Shown here: positions 43,637 to 51,511 of the stretch, in pieces
How the letters are laid out: the number at the start of each line of letters is the position of its first letter
Numbering within the stretch: position 1 is the first letter of the stretch
Origin: Haladaptatus cibarius D43
GTDB lineage: Archaea > Halobacteriota > Halobacteria > Halobacteriales > Haladaptataceae
Direction: 5' to 3'
Assembly (NCBI RefSeq): GCF_000710615.1
Contig: NZ_JDTH01000001.1
Span: 682,001-746,000 of the forward strand
Length of the DNA: 64,000 nucleotides
Position numbers and translations under genes: made by a program
The notes under the pieces: generated by a model
What the model was told of the DNA's origin: nothing
Database searches by the model: none
Seen by the model: the letters and a program-made list of their open reading frames with translations, nothing else

Positions 43637-45052
43637 TTAGGCCAGCGGGAAGAGCGAGGAAAGAACGAGGACGGTGACGATTCCCGTCACGGAGATAAGT
43701 GTCGTCAGGACAGTCCACGTTTTCAGCGTCTCACTCTGTGTTAGTCCGCCGATTTCCTTGACCAGCCAAAATCCGCTGTCGTTGTACCACGAGCAGATGT
43801 TTCCACCAGCGCCGATGGCCATGACGAGGTAGGCGGGGTGAACCGCGAGTTGGGCCGTCTGGGGCGCGACGATACCCGCAGTGGTCAGCATGGCGACCGT
43901 CGCGGAACCCTGTGCGATTCGAATCGTTGCCGCGATGACCCACGCCGTGACGAGCAACCCGATGTCGAGTCCCGAGAGCGCGCCGGAAATGTAGCCGCCG
44001 ACGCCCGCCGCCGCGAGCATTCCACCGAACGCGCCGCCGGTCGCGGTGATTGCCGCGATGTTACCGCCGTTTTTCAGTGCGTCCGTGAGTTCGTCCGACC
44101 ACAGCTTCTGCCCGAGGTCGCGCGAACGGAGGAACGTCACGGCGGCGACGATGGCGGCCACCGTCAGCGCGAAGTTGGGATTCCCGAGGAAGTTCGTCAC
44201 GGGTGCAATTTCGTTCAGCGCGGACTGAGAAATCGCCGATGTGAGCCAACCGGGGAGTTCGCCGTAGGATTCCCGCAGGGTCGTCGTGATGGTGTTCGAC
44301 CCGACGAGAACGACCGCGAGGAGGATGGGCAGAAGCGATTCGAACATCCCCGGGAGGGCGCTCGTTTTGCGTTCTGAGAGTTCCGCCAAATCAGACCCTT
44401 CCGTGTCCATCGAATCTCGGAGCGGGATGTCGAGTCGCGCGTTAATCCAGTGGCCGTAGGCGAGTCCCCCGACCAGTGCAGAGGGGATGGCCACCGCGAG
44501 TCCGACTAGAATCGTCGTGCCGAGATTGACGCCGATTTCGCTCGCCACCGCCAACGGGCCGGGCGTCGGGGGGACGAAAACGTGGGTCGTCGCCGCGCCA
44601 GCGCCGACGACCACGAGGAAGAGGGTGTAGTTTTTCCCGATGCGACTCCGCATCGACCGGGCCAAGGGGGCCATGAGGTAGAACACGTTGTCGAAGAAGA
44701 CGGGGATCGAAAGCAGGGAACTGCTTCCCCACAGCGCGTACTCGGCATTGTCCCGTCCGGTCAGCGAGACGAAGCCGCGAACGACGCGTTCCGCCGCGCC
44801 GCTCGACATCATCGACTTTCCGATGACTGCGGCCATCAGAATCGGTATCCCGATTCCGGCCATCTCCTCACCGAATGTGGTTGCGACGGTTGCCGGAACT
44901 TCCCCGGCGGGAATCTCCGGGGCGATGAGTCCGACGGTGAACGCCGCAATCAGCAGGCCGATGAAGGCGGGCAAATCCAAGTACACGAGCAGGAGGACGA
45001 CGACTGCGACACCGACGACGAATGCGACCAGCGGGGTAGGTAGCAGTGCCAT
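43637..45052 (-). CDS. GntP-family permease
   Basis: A 471-aa membrane transporter with about 12 helices. [34 protein letters not shown] and [20 protein letters not shown] are classic GntP segments. Members carry gluconate, glycerate or related sugar acids with protons. A TATA box at 45076-45087 lies 24-35 bp upstream of the start, supporting 45052. No sugar-acid enzyme is adjacent, so the substrate is open. Confidence 0.92.
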   Translation of the reverse strand: MALLPTPLVAFVVGVAVVVLLLVYLDLPAFIGLLIAAFTVGLIAPEIPAGEVPATVATTFGEEMAGIGIPILMAAVIGKSMMSSGAAERVVRGFVSLTGRDNAEYALWGSSSLLSIPVFFDNVFYLMAPLARSMRSRIGKNYTLFLVVVGAGAATTHVFVPPTPGPLAVASEIGVNLGTTILVGLAVAIPSALVGGLAYGHWINARLDIPLRDSMDTEGSDLAELSERKTSALPGMFESLLPILLAVVLVGSNTITTTLRESYGELPGWLTSAISQSALNEIAPVTNFLGNPNFALTVAAIVAAVTFLRSRDLGQKLWSDELTDALKNGGNIAAITATGGAFGGMLAAAGVGGYISGALSGLDIGLLVTAWVIAATIRIAQGSATVAMLTTAGIVAPQTAQLAVHPAYLVMAIGAGGNICSWYNDSGFWLVKEIGGLTQSETLKTWTVLTTLISVTGIVTVLVLSSLFPLA

Positions 45053-45075
45053 GTGTCTCCCATCCACTCAATACC

Positions 45076-45087
45076 GATATTTATAAC
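45076..45087 (-). promoter_or_regulatory. TATA box for the GntP permease gene
   Basis: Reverse strand GTTATAAATATC lies 24-35 bp upstream of the ATG at 45052, an archetypal haloarchaeal TATA spacing for a leaderless mRNA. Confidence 0.6.
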
Positions 45088-45145
45088 CCTAGTTCATGGA
45101 AAAGGTAATGAGTATGTCCATAAGGAATTATCGTCTGGGTCAGGC

Positions 45146-45703
45146 TCACTCGTCTGAGCCGAACGTTTCGTAGTAGCTCACACCGAGTATTGTTCGACCG
45201 TCGTAAACGCCGTCTGCGGTGATTTCCTCTTTCAGCGCGTCGTACGTGGTCGTCATCGAACGAATGCTCTCGTTGTGGTCGAGTTCCTGTTCGCCGGTTG
45301 GAACGCAGTCACGTGCCACGAAGTAGTGCATCACGGAGTCGGCGATTCCGTTTGCCGGTTCAACGGTCGTAAGATGCGAGACGCGGTCTGCCTCGTACCC
45401 CGTCTCTTCGGTGAGTTCTCGGTGTGCGGACGCTTCGAGGTTCTCGTCTTCTGGTTCGACGCCGCCGACGGGCAGGCCGCGAGAAATGCGCGAAACGGCC
45501 TGCCGCCACTCTTCGATGACGACCACGTCGCCGTCCTCGGTAAACGGCAGGATAGCCACACTTTCGGGTTCCGTAAGGTAGTCGAAATCCGTTTTCGTTC
45601 CATTCGGGAGGCGAACATCCTCGTGATAGATGTCGAAACCGGGACAGGAGTAGGCGACTTCCGAGTCGAGCGTCTCCCACGCGAGGGGGTCGTCTTCGGC
45701 CAT
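45146..45703 (-). CDS. Nudix hydrolase (ADP-ribose pyrophosphatase-like)
   Basis: A 185-aa protein. The Nudix box reads G-x5-E-x7-REL-TEE-x-G in the region GGVEPEDENLEASAHRELTE. The upstream VVVIEEWRQAVSRISRGLPV strand is typical of ADP-sugar pyrophosphatases. It likely cleaves ADP-ribose or related nucleotide sugars. The start at 45703 is preferred over 45790. Confidence 0.9.
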   Translation of the reverse strand: MAEDDPLAWETLDSEVAYSCPGFDIYHEDVRLPNGTKTDFDYLTEPESVAILPFTEDGDVVVIEEWRQAVSRISRGLPVGGVEPEDENLEASAHRELTEETGYEADRVSHLTTVEPANGIADSVMHYFVARDCVPTGEQELDHNESIRSMTTTYDALKEEITADGVYDGRTILGVSYYETFGSDE

Positions 45704-45895
45704 GATGAACCCTTTTCGACCGGCGGCAAAGGCACACCGGTCTTCGTCTCGTTTGTCACCTGTGGACTCGGTAGGTGTGACGTACTCCATCCGTGTCGGT
45801 TCGTTGACCCAGTAATCCGACGTTGCTACCGAGTCGTGGAGTCGAACGATTCTCGCATTTTATGCCGATTCCCAGTGGATTACTCGGAACGACTC

Positions 45896-47656
45896 ATGGA
45901 ATCTCGCGTCAGTCGTCGCGGCGTCCTCTCGGCGACGGCGGGCCTCGTAAGCGTCGGCGGAATCCGGACGGGCAAGCAAGAAACGAACCATATCGTCGTT
46001 TTCGGCGGCAGTCCGCGGAACGTCATCGAGTACGGGCTGACAGTGAGCGGTCGCCTCGAAAAAAGCGACGAGAGCGGTGGTGCACCAATCGGCGACCGCC
46101 ACGTCACTATCGACGACGAGGATACGATTTCCCGCGGCGGAACTCACGCGAGCGGGGCGATTGCCGGTGGCGGAGACGCCTATCGGTTCACCGGCCGAAT
46201 CACCCGGTTCCGAGTTTCGCTGTCGGCGAGTCGGACGAACGACGTTTCGGTGTTTCTGAACGGTCGGCGGGTGCGACCCGCCGACCTCGGGGACGCCCCG
46301 GAGGCGGACACGCCAATCGAATTTCTAAACTGCACCACGGCACGCGTGACGGGGAATTTCCGCAGCGTCCGACTGCACACGAGTTTCTGGGACGAGGACG
46401 GCCTCGGAACCAACTGGCTCTTCGACGGCCCGATTCGCGGAACGACGCTTCTCAACCCGCGAGCGGAACACGAACCCTATCCGTTCGCCATCGACTCGGT
46501 GAGCGTCGATACACGGGAATTACGGACGCCCGGACAGACCGCGAAGTTCACCGCGGACAACCCCTTCGCGGGGCCGTGGTGTCGGGAGCGAAGTGCGCCG
46601 GAGCAAACGACGACCGAAAAACCGCCAACTGAACAACCACCGAATGATGACCTGCCGAACCACCTCGTCATTATCGGAGGGGTAGCCCGAAACCCTGCCC
46701 GATACGAGTTCGTCGTCGGCGGGAAGGTAGAAAAAACGCGAGACAGCGGCGGTGCACCAATTGCGAATCGCCACGTTACTATCGACCGGACAGATCGAAT
46801 TTCGGGCCGCCGCGTCCGCGGTGCGGTCGCTGGCGGCGGTGATGCCTACCGATTCTCCGGCCAAATAGAACGATTCAGAGTCGGTCGCGGCGCGAGAGTG
46901 TTTTTGAACGGACAGCGGCGACATCCGGACGATTTTGAAATGAACCAAGGTAACGACAATCAACCGATGGACGACGACGGTGAACCGACGGAAAACGGCG
47001 ACGAATCGACAGAAGACGATAGCGAACCGACCCAAGACGACAACGACCAAGCGAGGCGTATCGAATTTCTCGCCTGCGACCGAGCGCGGGTGACCGGCGA
47101 GTTCGAACGAATCGCCATCAGCACGACGTGGTACGCGTCAGACGGCGTTGCGACTTCCTACAACGAAATCGGGCCGGTGAGCGGCCGAACCGAAATCGAC
47201 GAATCGAACGTCGGCGACGTGGCGGGTGTCGCTGGTTTCGCAATCACCGAAATAAGCGCGTTCGAAGCGAACGCTACCGAACCGACGATTTCGAAGCGAC
47301 CGCCGAATCTGGACGCCTGTTTGCAGGAAATTCGCCCGGACGACGGAACCGAGACGACGAGCGAAACGACAGCAGAGCAGGGAGGGAGCGAGCGGACGAC
47401 AGCCGCGACGGACGAACCCGCCCCGGAAACAGAGCAAACCGACACGACAGCGCGACAGCCAGAAATTACCGCGGAACCGCCTGAAGAATCCACCGCGGAA
47501 CCGACTGCGGAAACGTCGGAACCTGCAACGGAAGCGCCAGCACCGACGACGGAGGAATCTCCGCCGACTGAACAGTCGGAACCGACGCCCGAACCGGAAA
47601 CCGATACCGTCGGGAGCGGTGAAAACGAAACTGCGTCAGGAAACGAGTCGGAGTAG
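45896..47656 (+). CDS. Tat-exported protein with tandem haloarchaeal surface domains
   Basis: A 586-aa exported protein. A twin-arginine signal (SRRGVLSATAGLVSVGG) is at residues 6-22. Two similar ~170-residue domains follow: the first opens NHIVVFGGSPRNVIEYGLTV with GGAPIGDRHVTI and AGGGDAYRFTGRITRFRV, the second NHLVIIGGVARNPARYEFVV with GGAPIANRHVTI and AGGGDAYRFSGQIERFRV. The last ~110 residues are Thr/Glu/Ser/Pro-rich, a likely cell-wall-spanning stalk, without an obvious C-terminal anchor helix. An alternative translation extending upstream (to 45275) is a shadow of the Nudix gene's opposite strand. Function unknown; adhesion or surface scaffolding is plausible. Confidence 0.75.
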   Translation: MESRVSRRGVLSATAGLVSVGGIRTGKQETNHIVVFGGSPRNVIEYGLTVSGRLEKSDESGGAPIGDRHVTIDDEDTISRGGTHASGAIAGGGDAYRFTGRITRFRVSLSASRTNDVSVFLNGRRVRPADLGDAPEADTPIEFLNCTTARVTGNFRSVRLHTSFWDEDGLGTNWLFDGPIRGTTLLNPRAEHEPYPFAIDSVSVDTRELRTPGQTAKFTADNPFAGPWCRERSAPEQTTTEKPPTEQPPNDDLPNHLVIIGGVARNPARYEFVVGGKVEKTRDSGGAPIANRHVTIDRTDRISGRRVRGAVAGGGDAYRFSGQIERFRVGRGARVFLNGQRRHPDDFEMNQGNDNQPMDDDGEPTENGDESTEDDSEPTQDDNDQARRIEFLACDRARVTGEFERIAISTTWYASDGVATSYNEIGPVSGRTEIDESNVGDVAGVAGFAITEISAFEANATEPTISKRPPNLDACLQEIRPDDGTETTSETTAEQGGSERTTAATDEPAPETEQTDTTARQPEITAEPPEESTAEPTAETSEPATEAPAPTTEESPPTEQSEPTPEPETDTVGSGENETASGNESE

Positions 47657-47733
47657 CTTTCGCCTTCGTTTTGCTGGCAAACCATCAGACGGTTACCGTC
47701 GGGGTCTTCGAACGTGACGAAGGGCTGTAACAA
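47657..47733 (-). pseudogene. Remnant of a VOC/glyoxalase-family gene (C-terminal tail only)
   Basis: Read on the minus strand directly after the SDR stop (TGA at 47734-47736) and in the same frame, it encodes LLQPFVTFEDPDGNRLMVCQQ. This is the typical C-terminal strand of VOC proteins (xVxFxDPDGNxLxLxQ). No start or upstream VOC domain exists, and the frame runs on into antisense of the TAT protein gene. It is probably the leftover of a deleted gene, trapped between two genes. Confidence 0.55.
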
Positions 47734-48438
47734 TCAGACGCTGTCAGTAAGACCGCCGTCCACACGGATGTTCTGCCCGGTCACGTAATTCGCCGCGGGG
47801 GAGAGAAGGTATGCGACGGTATCCGCGATTTCGGCGGTTGCCGCGGGTCGTCTCATCGGAATCCGGTCTTTCGTCTCGGCATCGACTTCGTAGCTATCCA
47901 CGAATCCGGGTAGCACGGCGTTCATTCGAATCCCGTGTTCGGCGTATCGGTCGGCGTAGAGTTTCGTGAAACTGCCGAGGCCCGCGCGAAGCACCGACGA
48001 AACCGGGAAGTCACTGCTCGGTTCGAACGCCGAAAACGTGGAGATGTTGACGAACGCGCCACCACTTTGCTGTTTCATAATTGGAGTGACCAAGCGCGCC
48101 ATCCGAACTGTGTTCAACAGCACGAGGTCAAGTCCGTCGTGCCACTCCTCGTCCGAAATATCCAGCAGGTCGCCAGTTGCCGGGTGGCCCGTGTTGTTCA
48201 CCACGGCGTCGATACGGCCGTATCGTTCGTTCGCGGCCTCCACGAGTGCAGAGAGGTCGTTCGAGTCGGTCACCGACCCTTCGAATCCGACGCCGCCCAC
48301 GTCTTCCGCGACATCGACCGCCGACCCGGATTTCGACAGCAAAACGGGCGTGTATCCGTCGTCTGCGAGCGTTCGAGCGCACTCCGCACCGATTCCGCGA
48401 CCCGCCGCGGTGACGATGGCGACTTTTTGTTCGGTCAT
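47734..48438 (-). CDS. SDR-family oxidoreductase without the usual Tyr-x3-Lys pair
   Basis: A 234-aa Rossmann protein. The cofactor motif TAAGRGIG is at residues 10-17 and the NNTG motif follows as VVNNTGHPATG. The segment where the catalytic Tyr-x3-Lys should be reads PVSSVLRAGLGSFTK: no Tyr, and Arg in the Lys place, so it may be a non-catalytic or altered member. The region GIRMNAVLPGFVDS and the C-terminal NIRVDGGLTDSV are normal SDR. An in-frame VOC remnant follows its stop. Possibly a cofactor-binding protein. Confidence 0.85.
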   Translation of the reverse strand: MTEQKVAIVTAAGRGIGAECARTLADDGYTPVLLSKSGSAVDVAEDVGGVGFEGSVTDSNDLSALVEAANERYGRIDAVVNNTGHPATGDLLDISDEEWHDGLDLVLLNTVRMARLVTPIMKQQSGGAFVNISTFSAFEPSSDFPVSSVLRAGLGSFTKLYADRYAEHGIRMNAVLPGFVDSYEVDAETKDRIPMRRPAATAEIADTVAYLLSPAANYVTGQNIRVDGGLTDSV

Positions 48439-48522
48439 ACCGGTGAATCGGTGGGTGTCTGCTTGTTCGTTCGGAAACGGGCGAAAATCGGCCGTTTCTG
48501 ATTCTGCTCTCTGCTCTCCGAC

Positions 48523-49245
48523 TCAGAGAGAAACTTTCGACAGGTCGGCTTCCAACTCGTCGACGTGGTCGTTGTACGCCTCAACGAAGCCCCCGAAATC
48601 GTCCACGAGTTCGCGGACGTCCGGCGCGGACGGCGGTTCGTACTGCGAAACGAGGTAGGTGCCGCTCTGCCCGCCGACGCGGAGATAGGAGACGGAACTG
48701 TGCTCGCGCTTTAACTCCCACCGTTGGCCGCTGACTCGGGTAGTGAACGTTCCGTAATCCACGCCGTCGTATCGGTGGAGTTCGCCAGCAATCGTGTCGG
48801 CGATGTCGCGGATTCGACCGACGATACGGTCGCGCTCCGAAACGACCGAATCGGTCGTGGAAACCGGCGGAAAGTCGGTTTCTACGCCGTCCAGCACGCC
48901 TTCTTTCGATTCGACGTGGCGGTTGTACGCTCGCACGAACGCCTCGTAATCCAGCATCGCCTCGGCGAGGTCGTCCGGGTCTGGCGGTTGTTTGGCCGAA
49001 ACGACGTAGGTTTCGCCGCCCGACTTTCCCTTGTATCGGAGGTACTGAAGGTCGCCGGCCTCGTACTTTACCGTCCACTCCCCGGCGTTCGTGTCGAAGG
49101 TCGCTTGGCCGTAATCGCCGCCCTGCAAGAGCGCGAGTTCGCGCGCGATTCCACCAGCGTGTTGGGTGACCGCCGAGACGACTGCGTCCCGTTCCTCGGC
49201 GACGCGGGCGGTTTCCGCGATGTCGAAGTCGATTCCTTCGGTCAT
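48523..49245 (-). CDS. Haloarchaeal protein with two repeats of an unknown domain
   Basis: A 240-aa acidic protein with two related halves of about 115 residues. Half 1 has ERDAVVSAVTQHAGGIAREL, then LQYLRYKGKSGGETYVVSAK and FVRAYNRHVE. Half 2 has ERDRIVGRIRDIADTIAGEL, then VSYLRVGGQSGTYLVSQYE and FVEAYNDHVDELE. It appears to be an internal duplication of an alpha/beta domain. I do not recognise a family. Confidence 0.7.
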   Translation of the reverse strand: MTEGIDFDIAETARVAEERDAVVSAVTQHAGGIARELALLQGGDYGQATFDTNAGEWTVKYEAGDLQYLRYKGKSGGETYVVSAKQPPDPDDLAEAMLDYEAFVRAYNRHVESKEGVLDGVETDFPPVSTTDSVVSERDRIVGRIRDIADTIAGELHRYDGVDYGTFTTRVSGQRWELKREHSSVSYLRVGGQSGTYLVSQYEPPSAPDVRELVDDFGGFVEAYNDHVDELEADLSKVSL

Positions 49246-49338
49246 TCTGTTTGGGTAGGAACCTGCGAGAGATAACGGTGGTGTCTCTGGTTGGGAGACT
49301 CCTCGCCGTCGCTCGGTGTGTCGAGAATGCGAGAAAAG

Positions 49339-49358
49339 TGGGCCAGCGCGAATTCGAA
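49339..49358 (+). repeat. att-like direct repeat of the tRNA-Pro 3' end
   Basis: TGGGCCAGCGCGAATTCGAA at 49339-49358 repeats 49497-49516 (TGGGCCGGCGCGAATTCGAA), 19 of 20 bases identical and in the same orientation. The second copy is the 3' end of the tRNA-Pro gene, including its T-arm. The first copy lies 138 bp beyond the tRNA end and is not part of a tRNA. This is the geometry of attachment sites left by tRNA-targeting integrases, though the interval is too short for a current element and no integrase is nearby. Confidence 0.5.
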
Positions 49359-49443
49359 CTGGGCAAGACGTTCCTGCTCACTTCTCTTCGGTCGTTCCGC
49401 GGGCGTGCGTCTTGCTGGCTCGAATCGCGCCTCTGAATTTCGA

Positions 49444-49489
49444 CTCACGACGCTGGCGACTCGCTTCGCTCGTCAGATAGCGTCGTGAG
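49444..49489. terminator. 11-bp inverted repeat downstream of tRNA-Pro
   Basis: CTCACGACGCT (49444-49454) pairs with AGCGTCGTGAG (49479-49489). It begins 8 bp past the tRNA 3' end, so it may end the tRNA transcript or form part of the att-like scar. The inside contains a GAGCGAAGCGAG word. Confidence 0.4.
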
Positions 49490-49496
49490 GTAGAAA

Positions 49497-49569
49497 TGGG
49501 CCGGCGCGAATTCGAATCGCGGTTACGGCCACCCGAAGGCCGAAGGATACCAGGCTACCCCACCGGCCC
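49497..49569 (-). tRNA. tRNA-Pro (anticodon CGG)
   Basis: A 73-nt cloverleaf on the minus strand. The 7-bp acceptor is GGGCCGG with CCGGCCC and A at position 73. The D-arm has GGT at its loop. The anticodon stem CGGCC/GGCCG carries the loop TTCGGGT, anticodon CGG (proline). The T-stem is CGCGA/TCGCG with loop TTCGAAT. CCA is not encoded, as is common in archaea. No intron is seen. Confidence 0.9.
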
Positions 49570-49636
49570 GCAACTGGGAAATGGCGATAGCCGCCTTTAA
49601 CGGTTCCGGAATTATGGTGTCTGTCGCCGGTATCGG

Positions 49637-50233
49637 CTAGTAGTCGGCGTATCCCGCGGTGTCGAGGTAGTTATGCGCGACCGTCATCGCGTGATTTCCG
49701 TGCAGAAGTTTCGCCCCTAATCGAACGCGCTGGTCGGATTGTTCCGCCAGCAGGTCGGCCTCCTCGTCGGTGAAATCGCCGTGGTCGGAGAGGACGAACA
49801 GCGGATTTTCCGGCGGTTCGACATCGACTACGGGACTACCCTCCTCGTGCAGTTCGACGATCGTGGCGTTTTTGCTGGCCGTGTCGAGAACCGCTTCGAA
49901 ATCGCGTTTCGAGATGTAGACGCCGGGCGTGCTCTCTGCTTCCATATGGCCGATAGCCTCCGATTTCGCCTCCAACGCTTTCCGAATCAGGGCCGCGGTG
50001 CTTCGCTCGTCGGGGTTGAGTCGGCGGAGTTCGCTCCCCTCGAATCGAATCGCCAGTTCGTCTTGGAGGACGAGAAAGAGACGCACGCCACTGCGGAAAT
50101 CGTGGGAGAGGAAAAACGCACTGTTGACACATCGACAGAGGGCGTCGAGTCGCCCCGCCGAACCGGCGAGGTCGTCCAAGGAGAAATCGGGTGTCGTCGG
50201 GGCGTCGTGGCCGAGAACGATGAACTGTCGCAT
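49637..50233 (-). CDS. trmY: tRNA (pseudouridine(54)-N1)-methyltransferase
   Basis: A 198-aa SPOUT-type enzyme. The start MRQFIVLGHDAPTTPDFSLDD is the family hallmark, and FVLSDHGDFTDEEADLL with the C-terminal LGAKLLHGNHAMTVAHNYLD forms the SAM-binding knot. It methylates N1 of pseudouridine 54 in archaeal tRNA. Pus10, which makes that pseudouridine, is coded at 60305-61609. It lies 67 bp upstream of the tRNA-Pro gene. Confidence 0.94.
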   Translation of the reverse strand: MRQFIVLGHDAPTTPDFSLDDLAGSAGRLDALCRCVNSAFFLSHDFRSGVRLFLVLQDELAIRFEGSELRRLNPDERSTAALIRKALEAKSEAIGHMEAESTPGVYISKRDFEAVLDTASKNATIVELHEEGSPVVDVEPPENPLFVLSDHGDFTDEEADLLAEQSDQRVRLGAKLLHGNHAMTVAHNYLDTAGYADY

Positions 50234-50297
50234 GGTCGAATCCTAAACACGACGGCGTAAGTCGCTTGCTGAATCCCGGTCGGGAATCGGTTCGCGT

Positions 50298-51209
50298 CTA
50301 CCCGTCGTCTTCGCTAAAGTGCTCGTACACCCATCCTGCCGTGGCGGCAAAGCGTTTGAGATAGGCAATGAGGAAGAGTAAGACGACTTCGTGCAACGCC
50401 AGTGACGCCGAAGAAGTGATGCGTTTGTAAAATCGAACTGGGTGCGGTGGAAGGTAGTTTCGCGGATTCAACAGACTCGGCTTTTCGACGCGCTCGGGAT
50501 GGTATCGCTGCATCTGGGCGCGACCGCGCCCCAGTCGGAAATGCTTGTTCAGCAGTTCGAGTAGCGACGACCGAGCAGGGTGGTACATCGTAATCGCAGG
50601 CTGGTAATGCTGGTCGAATCCGGCATCGTACACCCGATTGCCGAACTCCTGGTCTTCGCCGGAGAACAGTCGTTCGTCGAAGCCCCCAACTTCGTCGAAC
50701 ACCGTATCCCGAACGACGAGACAACCGGTTCCCGAGAAATGTTTATCCTCGATATATCTTCGAATCGGAAATCCGAATATCTGGTTGTACTTCGCGGTGA
50801 GCGTTTCCTTGCCGTCTTCGATATAGATTTCGACGTTACAGCCCATGTAATCCCAATCGTTCGACTCCATGGATGCAACGGCGTCTTCGAGCCACGTCTC
50901 CTCGACGGTCATGTCGGCGTCGATAAACGCCAACAGCGACCCTTTCGCTTGCGGGATTGCGGCGTTGCGTGCGGCCGCAGGGCCTTGTACTTCGTCTGCG
51001 ACCAGCAGATTCACGAGGTCGGGAAACCGTTCTGCGTATTTCCGCACGACATCTCTGGTGTTGTCAGTAGATCCGTTATCGGCGACCAGTATCTCGTATC
51101 CCTCGGGAGAATACGTCTGATTCGTGACAGCATCGAGAGTCATCCGAATCCCCCTCGGGTCGTTGTATACGGGGATGATGACAGAGACAAACGGCCGCTC
51201 GGAAGCCAT
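50298..51209 (-). CDS. Glycosyltransferase family 2 protein
   Basis: A 303-aa GT-A enzyme. Start VSVIIPVYNDPRGIRMTLDA, then the DxD-type site in LLAFIDADMTVEETWLEDA and FDERLFSGEDQEFGNRV (acceptor and catalytic Asp region). A C-terminal hydrophobic segment may attach it to the membrane. It makes surface glycans or glycolipids. TATA box GGCTATAAGC at 51231-51240 is 22-31 bp upstream of the start at 51209. Confidence 0.9.
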   Translation of the reverse strand: MASERPFVSVIIPVYNDPRGIRMTLDAVTNQTYSPEGYEILVADNGSTDNTRDVVRKYAERFPDLVNLLVADEVQGPAAARNAAIPQAKGSLLAFIDADMTVEETWLEDAVASMESNDWDYMGCNVEIYIEDGKETLTAKYNQIFGFPIRRYIEDKHFSGTGCLVVRDTVFDEVGGFDERLFSGEDQEFGNRVYDAGFDQHYQPAITMYHPARSSLLELLNKHFRLGRGRAQMQRYHPERVEKPSLLNPRNYLPPHPVRFYKRITSSASLALHEVVLLFLIAYLKRFAATAGWVYEHFSEDDG

Positions 51210-51511
51210 ATCATCAGACTGTTCTAGCACGCTTATAGCCCCTTCGGTTCCGTAAACACGCGACTCGTGACGCCTGATACGTGTCCGCTCGGCACACGGT
51301 CGTCAGAATGAACGTTTCGTGATATGCTGTCCTGTTCCTGTTGCTCATCGTCGATACGCTGGTTCCCGATTCGTCCGTCCTGTGTTCGTATCATGTAACA
51401 CGCTACCGCACCGCAGTCGCTCCCCGGTACCCGATTTCGACCCAATTCGGACCTGATTGTAGACGACGCTACTCCGGAACCGAGTATAAAAATTGTGGCA
51501 GGTAACGGTCA
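51210..51511. other. Intergenic region between two glycan genes
   Basis: It holds the TATA box of the GT2 gene (51231-51240, minus strand). A second TATA-like word (GTATAAAAAT at about 51483-51492) lies near the end of the nucleotidyltransferase gene. A minus-strand frame from about 51394 gives 53 residues rich in Asp/Arg/Gln, with no recognisable feature, and is not called as a gene. The two genes are therefore probably not one transcript. Confidence 0.4.

Noticed and set aside
49242-49448. Minus-strand 68-aa ORF beside the tRNA-Pro repeat
   Set aside because: It runs through the att-like repeat and has Glu/Arg/Gln-rich low-complexity content; no start signal.
51235-51394. 53-aa ORF upstream of the glycosyltransferase
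   Set aside because: No conserved feature and it overlaps the glycosyltransferase TATA box; composition is ordinary for a spurious frame.
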